This document shows positions 34,387 through 43,172 of a stretch of 64,000 nucleotides of DNA, piece by piece. Positions within the stretch are counted from its first letter, which is position 1. Every line of letters starts with the position of its first letter. Under the pieces are notes generated by a model. It was not told the origin of the DNA. It saw only the letters and a program-made list of their open reading frames with translations, and searched no databases. Location of the stretch: positions 1-64,000 of the forward strand of contig SUZE01000002.1 of assembly GCA_015060075.1 (NCBI GenBank), read 5' to 3'. Origin of the DNA: Rikenellaceae bacterium (lineage in GTDB: Bacteria > Bacteroidota > Bacteroidia > Bacteroidales > Rikenellaceae). The position numbers and the translations under genes were made by a program.

Positions 34387-37344
34387 TTAGAATACGAGTT
34401 TTACGCCAAAAGTAAATGTTCGAGGTACAGGATATGCGCCATAGTCCAAGCCGTCACCTCCGTTATATACCTCAGGGTCCATACCTTGATATTTGGTGAT
34501 GGTGAAGAGGTCCTGCGCACTTACCGAGAGATGTATCTCGGCAAAGCGAGTCACATAGCGAGGTATCATATATGAGAGAGTAATGTTCTTTAACTTGAAG
34601 AAAGATGCGTCCTCCAACCAGAAGTCCGAATTTGCATAACTTTTATTGTCGGAGTTCTTTACACTCGGATACTTCGCTTTGCTCTTATCTTCGACATGGT
34701 CCCAACCGTAGAAATAGGCATCACGCAGCGTGATGAAACGAGATACTCCACTCATTGAGGCAGTCGTGAAACGGCTCATATTCAACCTATCCATACCAAA
34801 TGCTCCATTGAAGAAGATATTGAGCGACAAACCTCGCCACGATATGGTGTTGTTCCAGCCGAGAGTCCATTTTGGCGTTGCTTGCCCCTTGATGACGAGG
34901 TCAGACGATGTTGGGGCAGTGGTTAGTGTTCCATCTGCTTTGCGGTAGAGGTTTGCACCCTCATCGTTAAATCCCACCCAATCATAAACATAGAACGAGC
35001 CGAGTGGATAGCCGGGTTTCATTATCGACATCGCTCCTCCAAGGTCGCTGTAATTGGAGGTCAGTACGAAGTCGTTGCCTGCCAAATCGACAATAGTATT
35101 TTTGATATAGGTGGCATTTACCGAGGTTTCCCACTTCACGGCTCTATCTACCACAAAGGTATTTAGCGAGAGCTCGAAACCTGTATTATCAAGTGCACCC
35201 TGATTTACCCAAAATGTGCCACCTCCGTTGTAGTAAGGTACCTGTTTCTGGAAGAGCAAATCCACCGTACTCTTTTTGAACCAATCGAACGAGAAGTTGA
35301 TTCCATAGATTGTAAAGTCTAAACCTACATCGTACTGCGTAGTCTTCTCCCAAGTAAGGTTGGGCGTAGCAAAAGTGTTGCCCCAATAACCCGTATAGCC
35401 GGTCGATGTACCCCAGCCGTAGGAGGTTGCAGACAACATTCCGAGTGTACTATAAGCCGATATTCCCTCGTTGCCCGTAACACCATAACTTGCACGGATT
35501 TTCAGGTGCTCGACCACCTTTTGGTTTTTCATAAAGTTCTCTTGTGCAATATCCCACGCCACAGCAGCCGAAGGGAAGAAACCCCAGCGATTGCCCTTTT
35601 GGAACTTCGAAGAGCCATCGGCACGAAAGGCTGCCGTGATGAAATATCGCTTCTTGTAGTCGTAGTTGAGTCGCACAATGCCCGACAGCAGTGAGGACTC
35701 GGTGTAGCCGTTGCTCTCGCTTCGCACTGCGGCATTTCCCACATCCCAATAACCTACGCTTTCGTTGCTCAATCCCGAACCGCTTATTGAGAGAGCTGTA
35801 TCTACAACACCACTCATCTCCCATACGGCATTTGCCGAGATGGTGTGACCGTTGAATGTACCGCTATATGCGAGGTTGTTGGTGTTCTGCCAATAGCGAT
35901 GCATCGCCGAGGCGTTCGACATCGAACTTGTTGCTCCGGGAGCCAGCTTGCTCGAAGAGAAGGCGTACGAAGGAGCGTGGTCGTAGTCGTAACCTCCTTG
36001 CACCGAGAGTGTAAGCCCTTTGGCAATCTTGAAGAGCAAGCGTGCGTTAGCATTGAGGTTATAACTATACGAATCGCTATAATTTTCGGTCATCACACCA
36101 TACGGATTATAACCCGTACCGATGTTATAAGGGTCGTTATTATAGATACCTGTCACGGGGTCACGCAACTCCATTGTAGGCGAGAAGTTCAAGACATGAA
36201 ACCAATTTGGTGCACCGTTCTTTTGATGCAGTATCGAACCATTCAGCTTCATCGACACCGAAAGCCAGCGCCTTACATCGGCATCGATGTTGGCACGAAC
36301 ACCGTAACGCATATACTTCGAGTTGATGGTTACTGCCTCTTGGTCGAGCATATTTCCGGAGATAAGGTAGCGGACACGCTTTGCGCCACCCGAGATGCCG
36401 AGGTTGTAGTTCTGTGTTATGGCGGTGCGAGTCATCAAATCAACCCAATTGATACCCTTCTCACCGGTGCGATAAGCCTCCAAATCATCATCAGATACCA
36501 TGCCTGCACCCTTAATATCATTCAACGCAAGAGCATACTCGTAGGGATTGAGTAGATTGTAGTTTTTGCGAACATCGGATACCCCGACCTTTGTGTCGAG
36601 CCATACACGAGCTCTTCCTTGCTCGCCCCCTTTGGTGGTTACGAGTACAACACCATTTGCACCTCGTGAGCCATAGACAGCCGTGGAGGAGGCATCTTTC
36701 AGTATCTCCATCGACTGAATGTCTTGTGGATTCAAGCCATCAAGACCACTCGAAGAGATTATTCCGTCAATCACATATAACGGGTCGCTACTCTTATTTA
36801 TGGAGGTCGTACCACGAATACGCACCTTTGCCGAAGCACCGGGCATACCACTTACGGTTGTAACCTCGACACCCGAACTACGCCCTTGCAGAATATCCGA
36901 CACGCTTTTGACCGGTTGGTCACCAAAGTTACGAGCGCCGACTGTCGAAACAGAGCCTGTAAGGTCACTCTTCTTGACCTCTCCATAACCGATGACAATA
37001 ACCTCATCAAGTTTGTGGCTCTCCTCCTTCAAAATAAAATCATAGTGCAAGATACCCTTTACAACCTTGCGTTCCAGTGTTTCGAAGCCCAAAAATGATG
37101 CATTTAGCGTAGTGCCGACAGGTACGGTGAGCGTGTATCGTCCTTGCTCATCAACAACAGCACCTATGGCACTATTCTCCTTGACAAAGACCGTTGCTCC
37201 AACTATCGACTCTCCTGCTTCGTCTTTGACTGCTCCGTTGATTCGTACCTGCTCTTGTGGAGTGGCTGGCTTGGCATCAGCACTTCCAATCACAAACAAG
37301 AGTAGTACAAATGATAATAAAATAGGTCTGTATAAATCCTTCAT
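34387..37344 (-). CDS. SusC/RagA-family TonB-dependent transporter
   Basis: 985 residues. Signal peptide (ILLSFVLLLFVIGSADA), a CarboxypepD_reg-like domain (about 33-110, VKDEAGESIVGATVFV), the plug with the family motif VIGYGEVKKSDLTGSVSTV and KDASSTAVYGSRGANGVVLVTTKGG, then a barrel ending in FTFGVKLVF. It imports an oligomer with SusD using TonB energy. Its promoter is at 37373-37380. The substrate cannot be told from sequence alone. Confidence 0.96.
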   Translation of the reverse strand: MKDLYRPILLSFVLLLFVIGSADAKPATPQEQVRINGAVKDEAGESIVGATVFVKENSAIGAVVDEQGRYTLTVPVGTTLNASFLGFETLERKVVKGILHYDFILKEESHKLDEVIVIGYGEVKKSDLTGSVSTVGARNFGDQPVKSVSDILQGRSSGVEVTTVSGMPGASAKVRIRGTTSINKSSDPLYVIDGIISSSGLDGLNPQDIQSMEILKDASSTAVYGSRGANGVVLVTTKGGEQGRARVWLDTKVGVSDVRKNYNLLNPYEYALALNDIKGAGMVSDDDLEAYRTGEKGINWVDLMTRTAITQNYNLGISGGAKRVRYLISGNMLDQEAVTINSKYMRYGVRANIDADVRRWLSVSMKLNGSILHQKNGAPNWFHVLNFSPTMELRDPVTGIYNNDPYNIGTGYNPYGVMTENYSDSYSYNLNANARLLFKIAKGLTLSVQGGYDYDHAPSYAFSSSKLAPGATSSMSNASAMHRYWQNTNNLAYSGTFNGHTISANAVWEMSGVVDTALSISGSGLSNESVGYWDVGNAAVRSESNGYTESSLLSGIVRLNYDYKKRYFITAAFRADGSSKFQKGNRWGFFPSAAVAWDIAQENFMKNQKVVEHLKIRASYGVTGNEGISAYSTLGMLSATSYGWGTSTGYTGYWGNTFATPNLTWEKTTQYDVGLDFTIYGINFSFDWFKKSTVDLLFQKQVPYYNGGGTFWVNQGALDNTGFELSLNTFVVDRAVKWETSVNATYIKNTIVDLAGNDFVLTSNYSDLGGAMSIMKPGYPLGSFYVYDWVGFNDEGANLYRKADGTLTTAPTSSDLVIKGQATPKWTLGWNNTISWRGLSLNIFFNGAFGMDRLNMSRFTTASMSGVSRFITLRDAYFYGWDHVEDKSKAKYPSVKNSDNKSYANSDFWLEDASFFKLKNITLSYMIPRYVTRFAEIHLSVSAQDLFTITKYQGMDPEVYNGGDGLDYGAYPVPRTFTFGVKLVF

Positions 37345-37372
37345 AAGACAAATAAATTTTAATATCGTTACA

Positions 37373-37380
37373 CAAATTTA
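37373..37380 (-). promoter_or_regulatory. -7 box of the susCD pair
   Basis: TAAATTTG on the minus strand, 28 bp before the susC ATG. A -33 element is not clear, which may mean that an activator is needed. Confidence 0.55.
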
Positions 37381-37488
37381 CCTAAAAGCCATTTCGGGTA
37401 TTCCGTGCAACCGATAAATCGCCCAAACGAGTGTGTGAAACGACTATTTGGGCGTGTGAAGTGGGAAATGGGATGTCCGAACAAAATA

Positions 37489-37524
37489 AACGGGTGCAAT
37501 ACCTATTTCGATATTGCACCCGTT
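37489..37524 (-). terminator. Terminator of prfB
   Basis: Perfect 13-bp stem AACGGGTGCAATA/TATTGCACCCGTT with a 10-base loop, 21 bp after the prfB stop, followed by TTTATTTTG on the minus strand. Confidence 0.85.
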
Positions 37525-37545
37525 ACTACAAATATATAGGAGCTG

Positions 37546-38647
37546 TTAATTCTCCATCAAGTACGCCTTGATAAAGCCGTCTAAGTCGCCATCGAGTACA
37601 CCATTGCAATCGGTGGTTTGGAAACCCGTGCGGTGGTCCTTAACTCGCCTATCATCAAGCACATAGGAGCGAATTTGCGAACCCCACTCAATCTTCTTCT
37701 TGTCCGCCTCGATAGCCTGCTGTGTGGCACGGCGTTTTTCGAGTTCGTATTGATAGAGTTTCGAACGCAGAATACGCATCGCATTCTCTTTATTCATCAA
37801 CTGTGAACGAGTTTCCTGATTCTCAATCACATAAGAAATTTCCTCGCCCGTCTGCTCGTCTTTGAAGTGGTAGCGAAGTCGTGCAGCCGTTTCTACCTTA
37901 TTTACATTCTGACCACCTGCGCCGCTTGAACGGAAGGTTTCCCACTCGATGTTGGCAGGATTTACAACTACTTCGATAGAGTCATCAACGGCAGGCGTAA
38001 CCGCCACTGATGCAAAGGTGGTTTGTCGTTTGTTGTTGGCGTTGAATGGCGAAAGACGCACCAAGCGATGCACTCCGTTTTCGCTTTTGAGATATCCGTA
38101 GGCAAAGTCGCCTTCGACCTCCATTGTGCAGGATTTTACACCCACCTCATCGCCCTCTTGAAAGTCAAGCATCTTCACTTTGTAGCCGTGAGCCTCGCAC
38201 CAACGGGTGTACATACGGAGCAACATCGAAGCCCAATCGAGAGCCTCCGTGCCACCTGCACCGGCATTGATATCTACTATCGCCCCCATCTTATCCTCCT
38301 CGCCGGAGAGCATATTGCGAAGTTCGAGTTTCTCTACGAGGTCTGCGGCTCGGGCGTAGGCTCGCTCGGCATCATCTTCGGAGGCAAGCCCTTCGGAGAT
38401 AAATTCGGGCATTAACTCCACCTCATCAACCGCTTTACGCACCTCCTCGTAACCCTCAACCCAACTCTTTATCGAGGCAACCTTGCGCAACTGCTCCTGC
38501 GCCTTTTCGGGGTTCTCCCAAAAGTCGGGTTCGAGCGTCTTCTCCTCCTCATTTTGGAGGTCTATTTTTCTCTGTTCGATGTCAAAGACACCTCCCCAGC
38601 GTATCCAGACGCCTTACAAGCTCTTTAATTTGTTCATTCGCAATCAT
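37546..38647 (-). CDS. prfB: Peptide chain release factor 2, with programmed +1 frameshift
   Basis: RF2 ends translation at UGA and UAA. The gene starts at the ATG at 38647 and runs 21 codons (ending LDTLGRCL) to an in-frame TGA; a +1 shift at CTT TGA C continues as DIEQRKIDLQNEE for a total of 366 residues, the normal RF2 length. The catalytic GGQ (SSGAGGQNVNK) and the RF2-type stop-codon tripeptide SPF (RLSPFNANNKRQ) are present. The frameshift makes RF2 regulate its own synthesis. Promoter at 38669-38676. Confidence 0.95.
38581..38597 (-). promoter_or_regulatory. prfB frameshift site with internal Shine-Dalgarno
   Basis: On the minus strand GGGGAGG, 3 nt (TGT), then CTTTGAC. The SD-like element, the 3-base spacing, the slippery CTT and the poor-context TGA-C match the E. 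coli prfB site. Low RF2 slows reading of TGA and favours the shift. Confidence 0.92.
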
Positions 38648-38668
38648 AGGATTGTTGTATAATTGCCG

Positions 38669-38676
38669 CAAATATA
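38669..38676 (-). promoter_or_regulatory. -7 box of prfB
   Basis: TATATTTG on the minus strand, 21 bp before the prfB ATG; the -33 element is weak. Confidence 0.55.
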
Positions 38677-38830
38677 CGAAGAATTACACAATAAAGATGT
38701 GGCTGGGCGAAAATTTAATCTGAATAATGGTCGTCAGGTTTTTGCAGGGGCGATAGTTTAGTGTGGAATTAATTGTTTCTTGCGAAAGAAAATAATCGCT
38801 ATTTTTCATATTTAGTTGAGTAAATTTTAG

Positions 38831-38838
38831 TAAATTTG
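38831..38838 (+). promoter_or_regulatory. -7 box of the channel-RyR operon
   Basis: TAAATTTG 38 bp before the ATG at 38877, divergent from prfB. Confidence 0.55.
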
Positions 38839-38876
38839 CGAAAGCATAATAGCTCATTCGATAAATTTATGTAATT

Positions 38877-40973
38877 ATGATACCGCAATTTCGTGAAATA
38901 TTGGACCGTTGGTTTAACAGGGGATTTTGGGTGAAAGTTGTATTGGTTGTCCTAATCTCATTTGGTGTATTTTTTATCTCTGCAGGAGTAATAATAAAGG
39001 TGTGCGGAGAACATATCATTCCTTACTATGATGTGTTGGACGGTGACGATGCGTTATGGCAACTATACTACTACTTTGCCGATCCGGGAAATCAGATGTC
39101 CGGTAAAGGTGGCGCACGATGGGTGGGTCTGGTATTTAGTACGCTTGGTTCTATCTTTTTATCAGGTATACTAATCTCGACCATCACTAATAGCTTTGAG
39201 CGAATGTCCGATAATTGGCGTTCGGGATTCAGCTACTATAAACTGAAAAATCACATTGTCATAATCGGAACCGACCAAATGGTTTATGGTTTGGTAAATC
39301 AGTTATGCGAGAGTTCAAATAAATCTATCGTTGTTATGACATCTACCAATGTCGAACAGATGAGAAATGCTCTGTGGGCATCGCTGAAAAATAAGGGCGA
39401 TAAAAACAGAGTTATCGTAAATTATGGTCATCGCAACTCCGAAATTTTCCTGAAAAAGATAAATGTTGCGTATGCAAGTGAGGTGTATCTGTTGGGCGAT
39501 ACCTCTGAGTTTGATAACATAGAGAGCTATCACGATTCGCTAAATGTGCAAAGTCTTACATTAATCGCCAAACAATGTAAAGCGATTGGTCGTACAGACC
39601 GCCTGAAATGTCATGTATTGTTTGATTACAAAACAACTTATCACATATTCCAATATGCCGATTTGAACTCCGAAATAACAAAATATATCGATTTCCACCC
39701 ATTCAATTTTTACGATTTTTGGGCAAGGAAGGTGTTGGTTGCAGGTCGTAGTAAAGAGGGTAATATATCGTATAAGCCATTGGATTATATTCCAATAACC
39801 TCCAAGGATAGTGAGAAGTTTGTCCATTTTATCGTGATAGGTATGTCGCAAATGGGACAGGCGTTAGCTTTGCAGGCTGCCCATATTGCACACTTTCCTA
39901 ACTATAAAAGAAAAAAGACAAAGATTACATTTATCGATGCTAATGGCAAAGTGGAGATGAATGAATTTAAGCAGAAGTGCGGAGAGTTGTTCAAGGTTTC
40001 TCACTCAACATTCATCGATGCAGATGCTTGGTTGGAGGCAGAACTCAATGCTGTGGGTGGCAAAGATGAGAAATTTGCAGAGAAGTTTATAACCGAGTAC
40101 CATATAGCTGACGAGTATAGGCATCTTGTTGAGGAGGGCGATACCGATAAGGATTTTATTGATATCGAGTGGGAGTTTATCAAAGGTCACGACCATAATC
40201 CTGTGGTACAACGCCGTTTGAGTGAGTATGTTAATGACGAGAATGCCATAATTACCGTTGCTGTATGCTTGAATATAACCCATGTGTCATTGCGCTCGGC
40301 GATGGGCTTGCCGAAGAGATATTACGAAAAGAGTGTTCCGATTCTTGTTCAGCAGCGCAAGACCTCAACTATGGTCTCTACACTGAACGGAGAGGGTTTT
40401 GCTGAGGATTACAGGAAGAATTTGATGTATAAGAATGTCCAACCGTTTGGCATGGTTACCGAGTGCTACGATTTGCATATGGTCTCTTCGATTGAGATTT
40501 GTAAAAAGATATCATATATCTACAACCACTTCTTTGCACACGACAATCTGGCTGAGCAAATTGATATGGCAAAGGCTAACCAAATTTGGAATGATACGGT
40601 TACCTCGAAGCGGTGGTCTAATATATTTGCGGCGGCCTCAATTCCGACAAAACTGCGTTGCATAGGCGTTAGTTGGGATATGGAGAAGCCTTGTGATTTG
40701 GGTGTGCTTACGGAAGAGCAGGTGGCGTTGTTGGCAGAGATAGAGCATAATCGTTGGAATATCGAGGAGCTACTACTCGGATATCGCCCTGTATATGAGA
40801 ATGAAGATAGGGATATAGATGCCGATATAACCAAGAAAAAGGAGTATCGCACTCGTTTCATACATTACGATATCAGACCTTTTAGAGGATTGAAAACGGA
40901 TAATAGAGGAAGAAAGGCCAATGAGTATGATGAGGTGATTGTCAGGTCGTTGCCGGTAATATTGAAATCTTAG
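38877..40973 (+). CDS. CASTOR/POLLUX-like channel with two RCK domains and a C-terminal RyR-like domain
   Basis: 698 residues. Two membrane segments (about 17-43 and 82-105) flank a pore-like loop with WQLYYYFADPGNQ (61-73), the layout and motif seen in plant CASTOR/POLLUX channels. A Rossmann RCK/TrkA-N domain begins at residue 125 (NHIVIIGTDQMVYGLV) and a second near 316 (VHFIVIGMSQMGQALA). The last 90 residues (LLAEIEHNRWNIEELLLGYR, then IHYDIRPF and EYDEVIVRSLPVIL) follow the pattern of the ryanodine-receptor repeat (RyR, PF02026). It is likely a ligand-gated cation channel with RyR as sensor, which is inference. The DNA is visibly more A+T-rich than its neighbours. A separate RyR gene follows after 51 bp. 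Confidence 0.82.
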   Translation: MIPQFREILDRWFNRGFWVKVVLVVLISFGVFFISAGVIIKVCGEHIIPYYDVLDGDDALWQLYYYFADPGNQMSGKGGARWVGLVFSTLGSIFLSGILISTITNSFERMSDNWRSGFSYYKLKNHIVIIGTDQMVYGLVNQLCESSNKSIVVMTSTNVEQMRNALWASLKNKGDKNRVIVNYGHRNSEIFLKKINVAYASEVYLLGDTSEFDNIESYHDSLNVQSLTLIAKQCKAIGRTDRLKCHVLFDYKTTYHIFQYADLNSEITKYIDFHPFNFYDFWARKVLVAGRSKEGNISYKPLDYIPITSKDSEKFVHFIVIGMSQMGQALALQAAHIAHFPNYKRKKTKITFIDANGKVEMNEFKQKCGELFKVSHSTFIDADAWLEAELNAVGGKDEKFAEKFITEYHIADEYRHLVEEGDTDKDFIDIEWEFIKGHDHNPVVQRRLSEYVNDENAIITVAVCLNITHVSLRSAMGLPKRYYEKSVPILVQQRKTSTMVSTLNGEGFAEDYRKNLMYKNVQPFGMVTECYDLHMVSSIEICKKISYIYNHFFAHDNLAEQIDMAKANQIWNDTVTSKRWSNIFAAASIPTKLRCIGVSWDMEKPCDLGVLTEEQVALLAEIEHNRWNIEELLLGYRPVYENEDRDIDADITKKKEYRTRFIHYDIRPFRGLKTDNRGRKANEYDEVIVRSLPVILKS

Positions 40974-41024
40974 ATTGATTTATACAAGATGGTTGTTCTA
41001 TAATAAAACCGAAATGAGAGAACA

Positions 41025-41312
41025 ATGAGAAAGAGTTATGTACCGCAACCTGTGAATACGAGCGATATCCATTTACCGGAGGAGCTAAATGGGTTGGTAG
41101 AGCAGATGGCTAAGAATGTCCATGATGTATGGGCTCTGAACCGTATGGAGCAAGGTTGGACTTATGGTGAGGAGCGTAGTGATGCTTTGAAACATCACCC
41201 TTGCCTGATTCCATACGAGGAACTTCCCGAAGAGGAGAAAATGTATGATAGAGAGAGTGCACTCGGTACTCTGAGACTTATCTGTAAGTTGGGCTTCAAG
41301 ATTACAAGATAA
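41025..41312 (+). CDS. Stand-alone RyR-domain protein
   Basis: 95 residues. From residue 24 on it is essentially one RyR domain: VHDVWALNRMEQGWTYGEER, HPCLIPYEELPEEEKMYDRE and ALGTLRLICKLGFKI closely follow the repeat of animal ryanodine receptors. Bacterial RyR proteins are known in Bacteroides but their ligand is not established. There is no signal peptide or membrane segment. The gap of 51 bp to the channel gene, same strand and no visible terminator suggest one operon; the small protein may gate the channel or compete for its ligand, which is inference. Confidence 0.88.
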   Translation: MRKSYVPQPVNTSDIHLPEELNGLVEQMAKNVHDVWALNRMEQGWTYGEERSDALKHHPCLIPYEELPEEEKMYDRESALGTLRLICKLGFKITR

Positions 41313-41339
41313 TAGTCAGCATATAATTCGTGGAATTTT

Positions 41340-41870
41340 TTAATTGAGGAAATGCTCAAAGAATTTCCACAGCACTACGCCGCCCGAAACCGAGACATTC
41401 AGCGAGTGCTTTGTGCCGAGCTGTGGTATTTCGATTGCCGAGTCGCACATATCCACGACCTCCTGCGCTACGCCCTCCACCTCGTTGCCGAAAACAAGGG
41501 CATATTTCTCGCCCGAAACAGGCTCGAATTTGTTTAACATTACAGACTCTGCAATCTGCTCAATAGCGACAATGGTATATCCCTCACTTTTAAGTTGTTG
41601 CACGCACTCGACAGTGGTTGGAAAGTGAGCCCATTCAACCGAAAATTCTGCACCCAAAGAGCTTTTGTGAATCTCCCTCGAAGGGGGCGTTGCGGTGATG
41701 CCGCAGAGGGCTATTTTTTCGACCGCAAAAGCATCGCCCGTGCGGAAAAATGCACCCACATTTTGGGCGGAACGGACATTGTCCAAAACCACCACTACGG
41801 GCATCTTCTCCATCTTGCGGAACTCCTCGACCGAGGGGCGACCAAGTTCGGCGTTGGTTGTCTTTTTCAT
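41340..41870 (-). CDS. SpoU/TrmH-family RNA methyltransferase
   Basis: 176 residues, the single-domain form. SPOUT knot motifs: motif 1 VVVVLDNVRSAQNVGAFFRT, motif 2 YALVFGNEVEGV, motif 3 IEIPQLGTKHSLNVSVSGGVVLW. These enzymes 2'-O-methylate tRNA or rRNA; the target site cannot be assigned. It is convergent with the RyR gene, 27 bp away, and has a leader of about 150 bases with a GC-rich hairpin. Confidence 0.92.
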   Translation of the reverse strand: MKKTTNAELGRPSVEEFRKMEKMPVVVVLDNVRSAQNVGAFFRTGDAFAVEKIALCGITATPPSREIHKSSLGAEFSVEWAHFPTTVECVQQLKSEGYTIVAIEQIAESVMLNKFEPVSGEKYALVFGNEVEGVAQEVVDMCDSAIEIPQLGTKHSLNVSVSGGVVLWKFFEHFLN

Positions 41871-41918
41871 AATTTTTTGTTTTGCGGACTCTGAGCGTTG
41901 TCACGGCGCAACTATTCT

Positions 41919-41989
41919 GGGGGCTACTAGGGGCGGGCGCTCCGCCCTTACTGGGGGCGCTCACTCCGTTCGCTTGCTGGGGTGCGCTG
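41919..41989. other. GC-rich stretch in the leader of the SpoU gene
   Basis: About 70 bp much richer in G+C than the surrounding spacers, with the hairpin GGGCGG-n5-CCGCCC (41931-41947) and two similar blocks around CTGGGGG. It lies between the promoter at 42019 and the ATG at 41870 on the minus strand, so it would be transcribed as 5' leader. Confidence 0.5.
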
Positions 41990-42018
41990 AAAGTTTACTC
42001 TCGTCTAATTTTTTCGCA

Positions 42019-42026
42019 CAAAAGTA
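42019..42026 (-). promoter_or_regulatory. -7 box of the SpoU gene
   Basis: TACTTTTG on the minus strand, 148 bp before the ATG. Confidence 0.45.
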
Positions 42027-42049
42027 ATCATTATTTCAAAAATTTTCAC

Positions 42050-42057
42050 TATTTTTG
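42050..42057 (+). promoter_or_regulatory. -7 box of the outer-membrane protein gene
   Basis: TATTTTTG, 27 bp before the ATG at 42085, divergent from the SpoU promoter. An in-frame TTG at its 3' edge (42055) is not a plausible start. Confidence 0.5.
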
Positions 42058-42084
42058 ACCGATTTATACGCACGCATAGGCGAA

Positions 42085-43161
42085 ATGGTTAGAAAGAGTG
42101 TCATACTTATAGTGGCTTTGTTGTTATCACTCAGCGCTTTGGCGCAGAGTGAAAGGCTCTATTTGGATACCGATTTCGACTTCGATTTCGACAATACGGA
42201 GTATTCGGGCAGCGGTCTGGGTGCTTCCGAAACGCTCTTCGGTATATCGCTTGCGCCCGTATTGCGCTACGAATGGAACGAAAGACACTCGCTCGGTGCA
42301 GGTGTCAATATGCAGAAGATGTTTGGCTCGGTGCGCTTTCTTGACGATATAGACCTTGTGGCATACTACCAATTCAAGGGCGAAAAGTATGGCGCAGTGG
42401 CGGGATTATTCCGCCGCGAGAAGATGATAGGTCGCTACTCGGAGGCGTTTTTCAGCAGTGCATGGTTGGCGGACAACCGCTTGGTGCAGGGTTTGGCATT
42501 GCAGTATCACGACAAGGTGGGATATGCCGAGTTGGTTGCCGATTGGAACGGTATGTACTCGCTTGAAACAAGAGAGCAGTTCCGCATCCTCTTTTCGGGC
42601 GAAGGTCGCTTTGCGAAGGTGATGTATGCAGGTGCTTCGGTAGCGATGCAGCACTACGCCAATCGAGCCGATTTTCAGCACAATGTTGTGGATAACTTCA
42701 CTATAAACCCATACATCGGTGTCGATTTCAACGCCTTTTTCGACTTCGACATTCGTTTGGGCTATTTGCAGTCGTTGCAGCGTGACAGACTTACGGGGGG
42801 GGGCTGGCAAACTCCTATGGGTGGAGAATTGTTCTTCCGAATGAGCCGTTGGGGAGTCTTTATCTCGAACAATATCTATGTAGGCAAAAACTTACAACCA
42901 CTATACAACTCGGTGGGCAAGGAGGGTACGATATATGGTGCAGACCTCTACGCCTCGGACCCGTTTTATGGAACAACAACCGGAATATACAATCGCACGG
43001 GCATTGGCTACGAGCGCAACTTTTGGAAGGAGCGCATCAAGGTCAAGGCGGAATTTGCATTGAAGACAGACGGCAAGAAGTTATACAATCAGCAGATTAT
43101 TTCGTTGGCGGTAAATCTTGCCCCGAAACTATATGATAAAGCAAACAAACGAACAAAATAA
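42085..43161 (+). CDS. Outer-membrane beta-barrel protein with an in-frame G9 tract
   Basis: 358 residues with signal peptide ([21 protein letters not shown]), then alternating aromatic and polar strands ([38 protein letters not shown]) ending [11 protein letters not shown]. It is a predicted barrel of about 14-16 strands; function unknown. The start at 42085 gives the signal peptide. A run of nine G (42795-42803) encodes Gly-Gly-Gly within LTGGGWQ; loss or gain of one base would truncate the protein. glnS follows 11 bp later. Confidence 0.8.
   Translation: MVRKSVILIVALLLSLSALAQSERLYLDTDFDFDFDNTEYSGSGLGASETLFGISLAPVLRYEWNERHSLGAGVNMQKMFGSVRFLDDIDLVAYYQFKGEKYGAVAGLFRREKMIGRYSEAFFSSAWLADNRLVQGLALQYHDKVGYAELVADWNGMYSLETREQFRILFSGEGRFAKVMYAGASVAMQHYANRADFQHNVVDNFTINPYIGVDFNAFFDFDIRLGYLQSLQRDRLTGGGWQTPMGGELFFRMSRWGVFISNNIYVGKNLQPLYNSVGKEGTIYGADLYASDPFYGTTTGIYNRTGIGYERNFWKERIKVKAEFALKTDGKKLYNQQIISLAVNLAPKLYDKANKRTK
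42795..42803 (+). repeat. G9 homopolymer inside a coding region
   Basis: Nine consecutive G in the outer-membrane protein gene, about two-thirds of the way in. Tracts of this length are known slippage sites in phase-variable surface genes of other bacteria. Confidence 0.95.
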
Positions 43162-43172
43162 AGGAGAAAATT

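Noticed and set aside
38581..38647. prfB as a frameshifted pseudogene
   Set aside because: The break is exactly at the conserved CTT-TGA-C site with an SD-like stimulator, so it is programmed.
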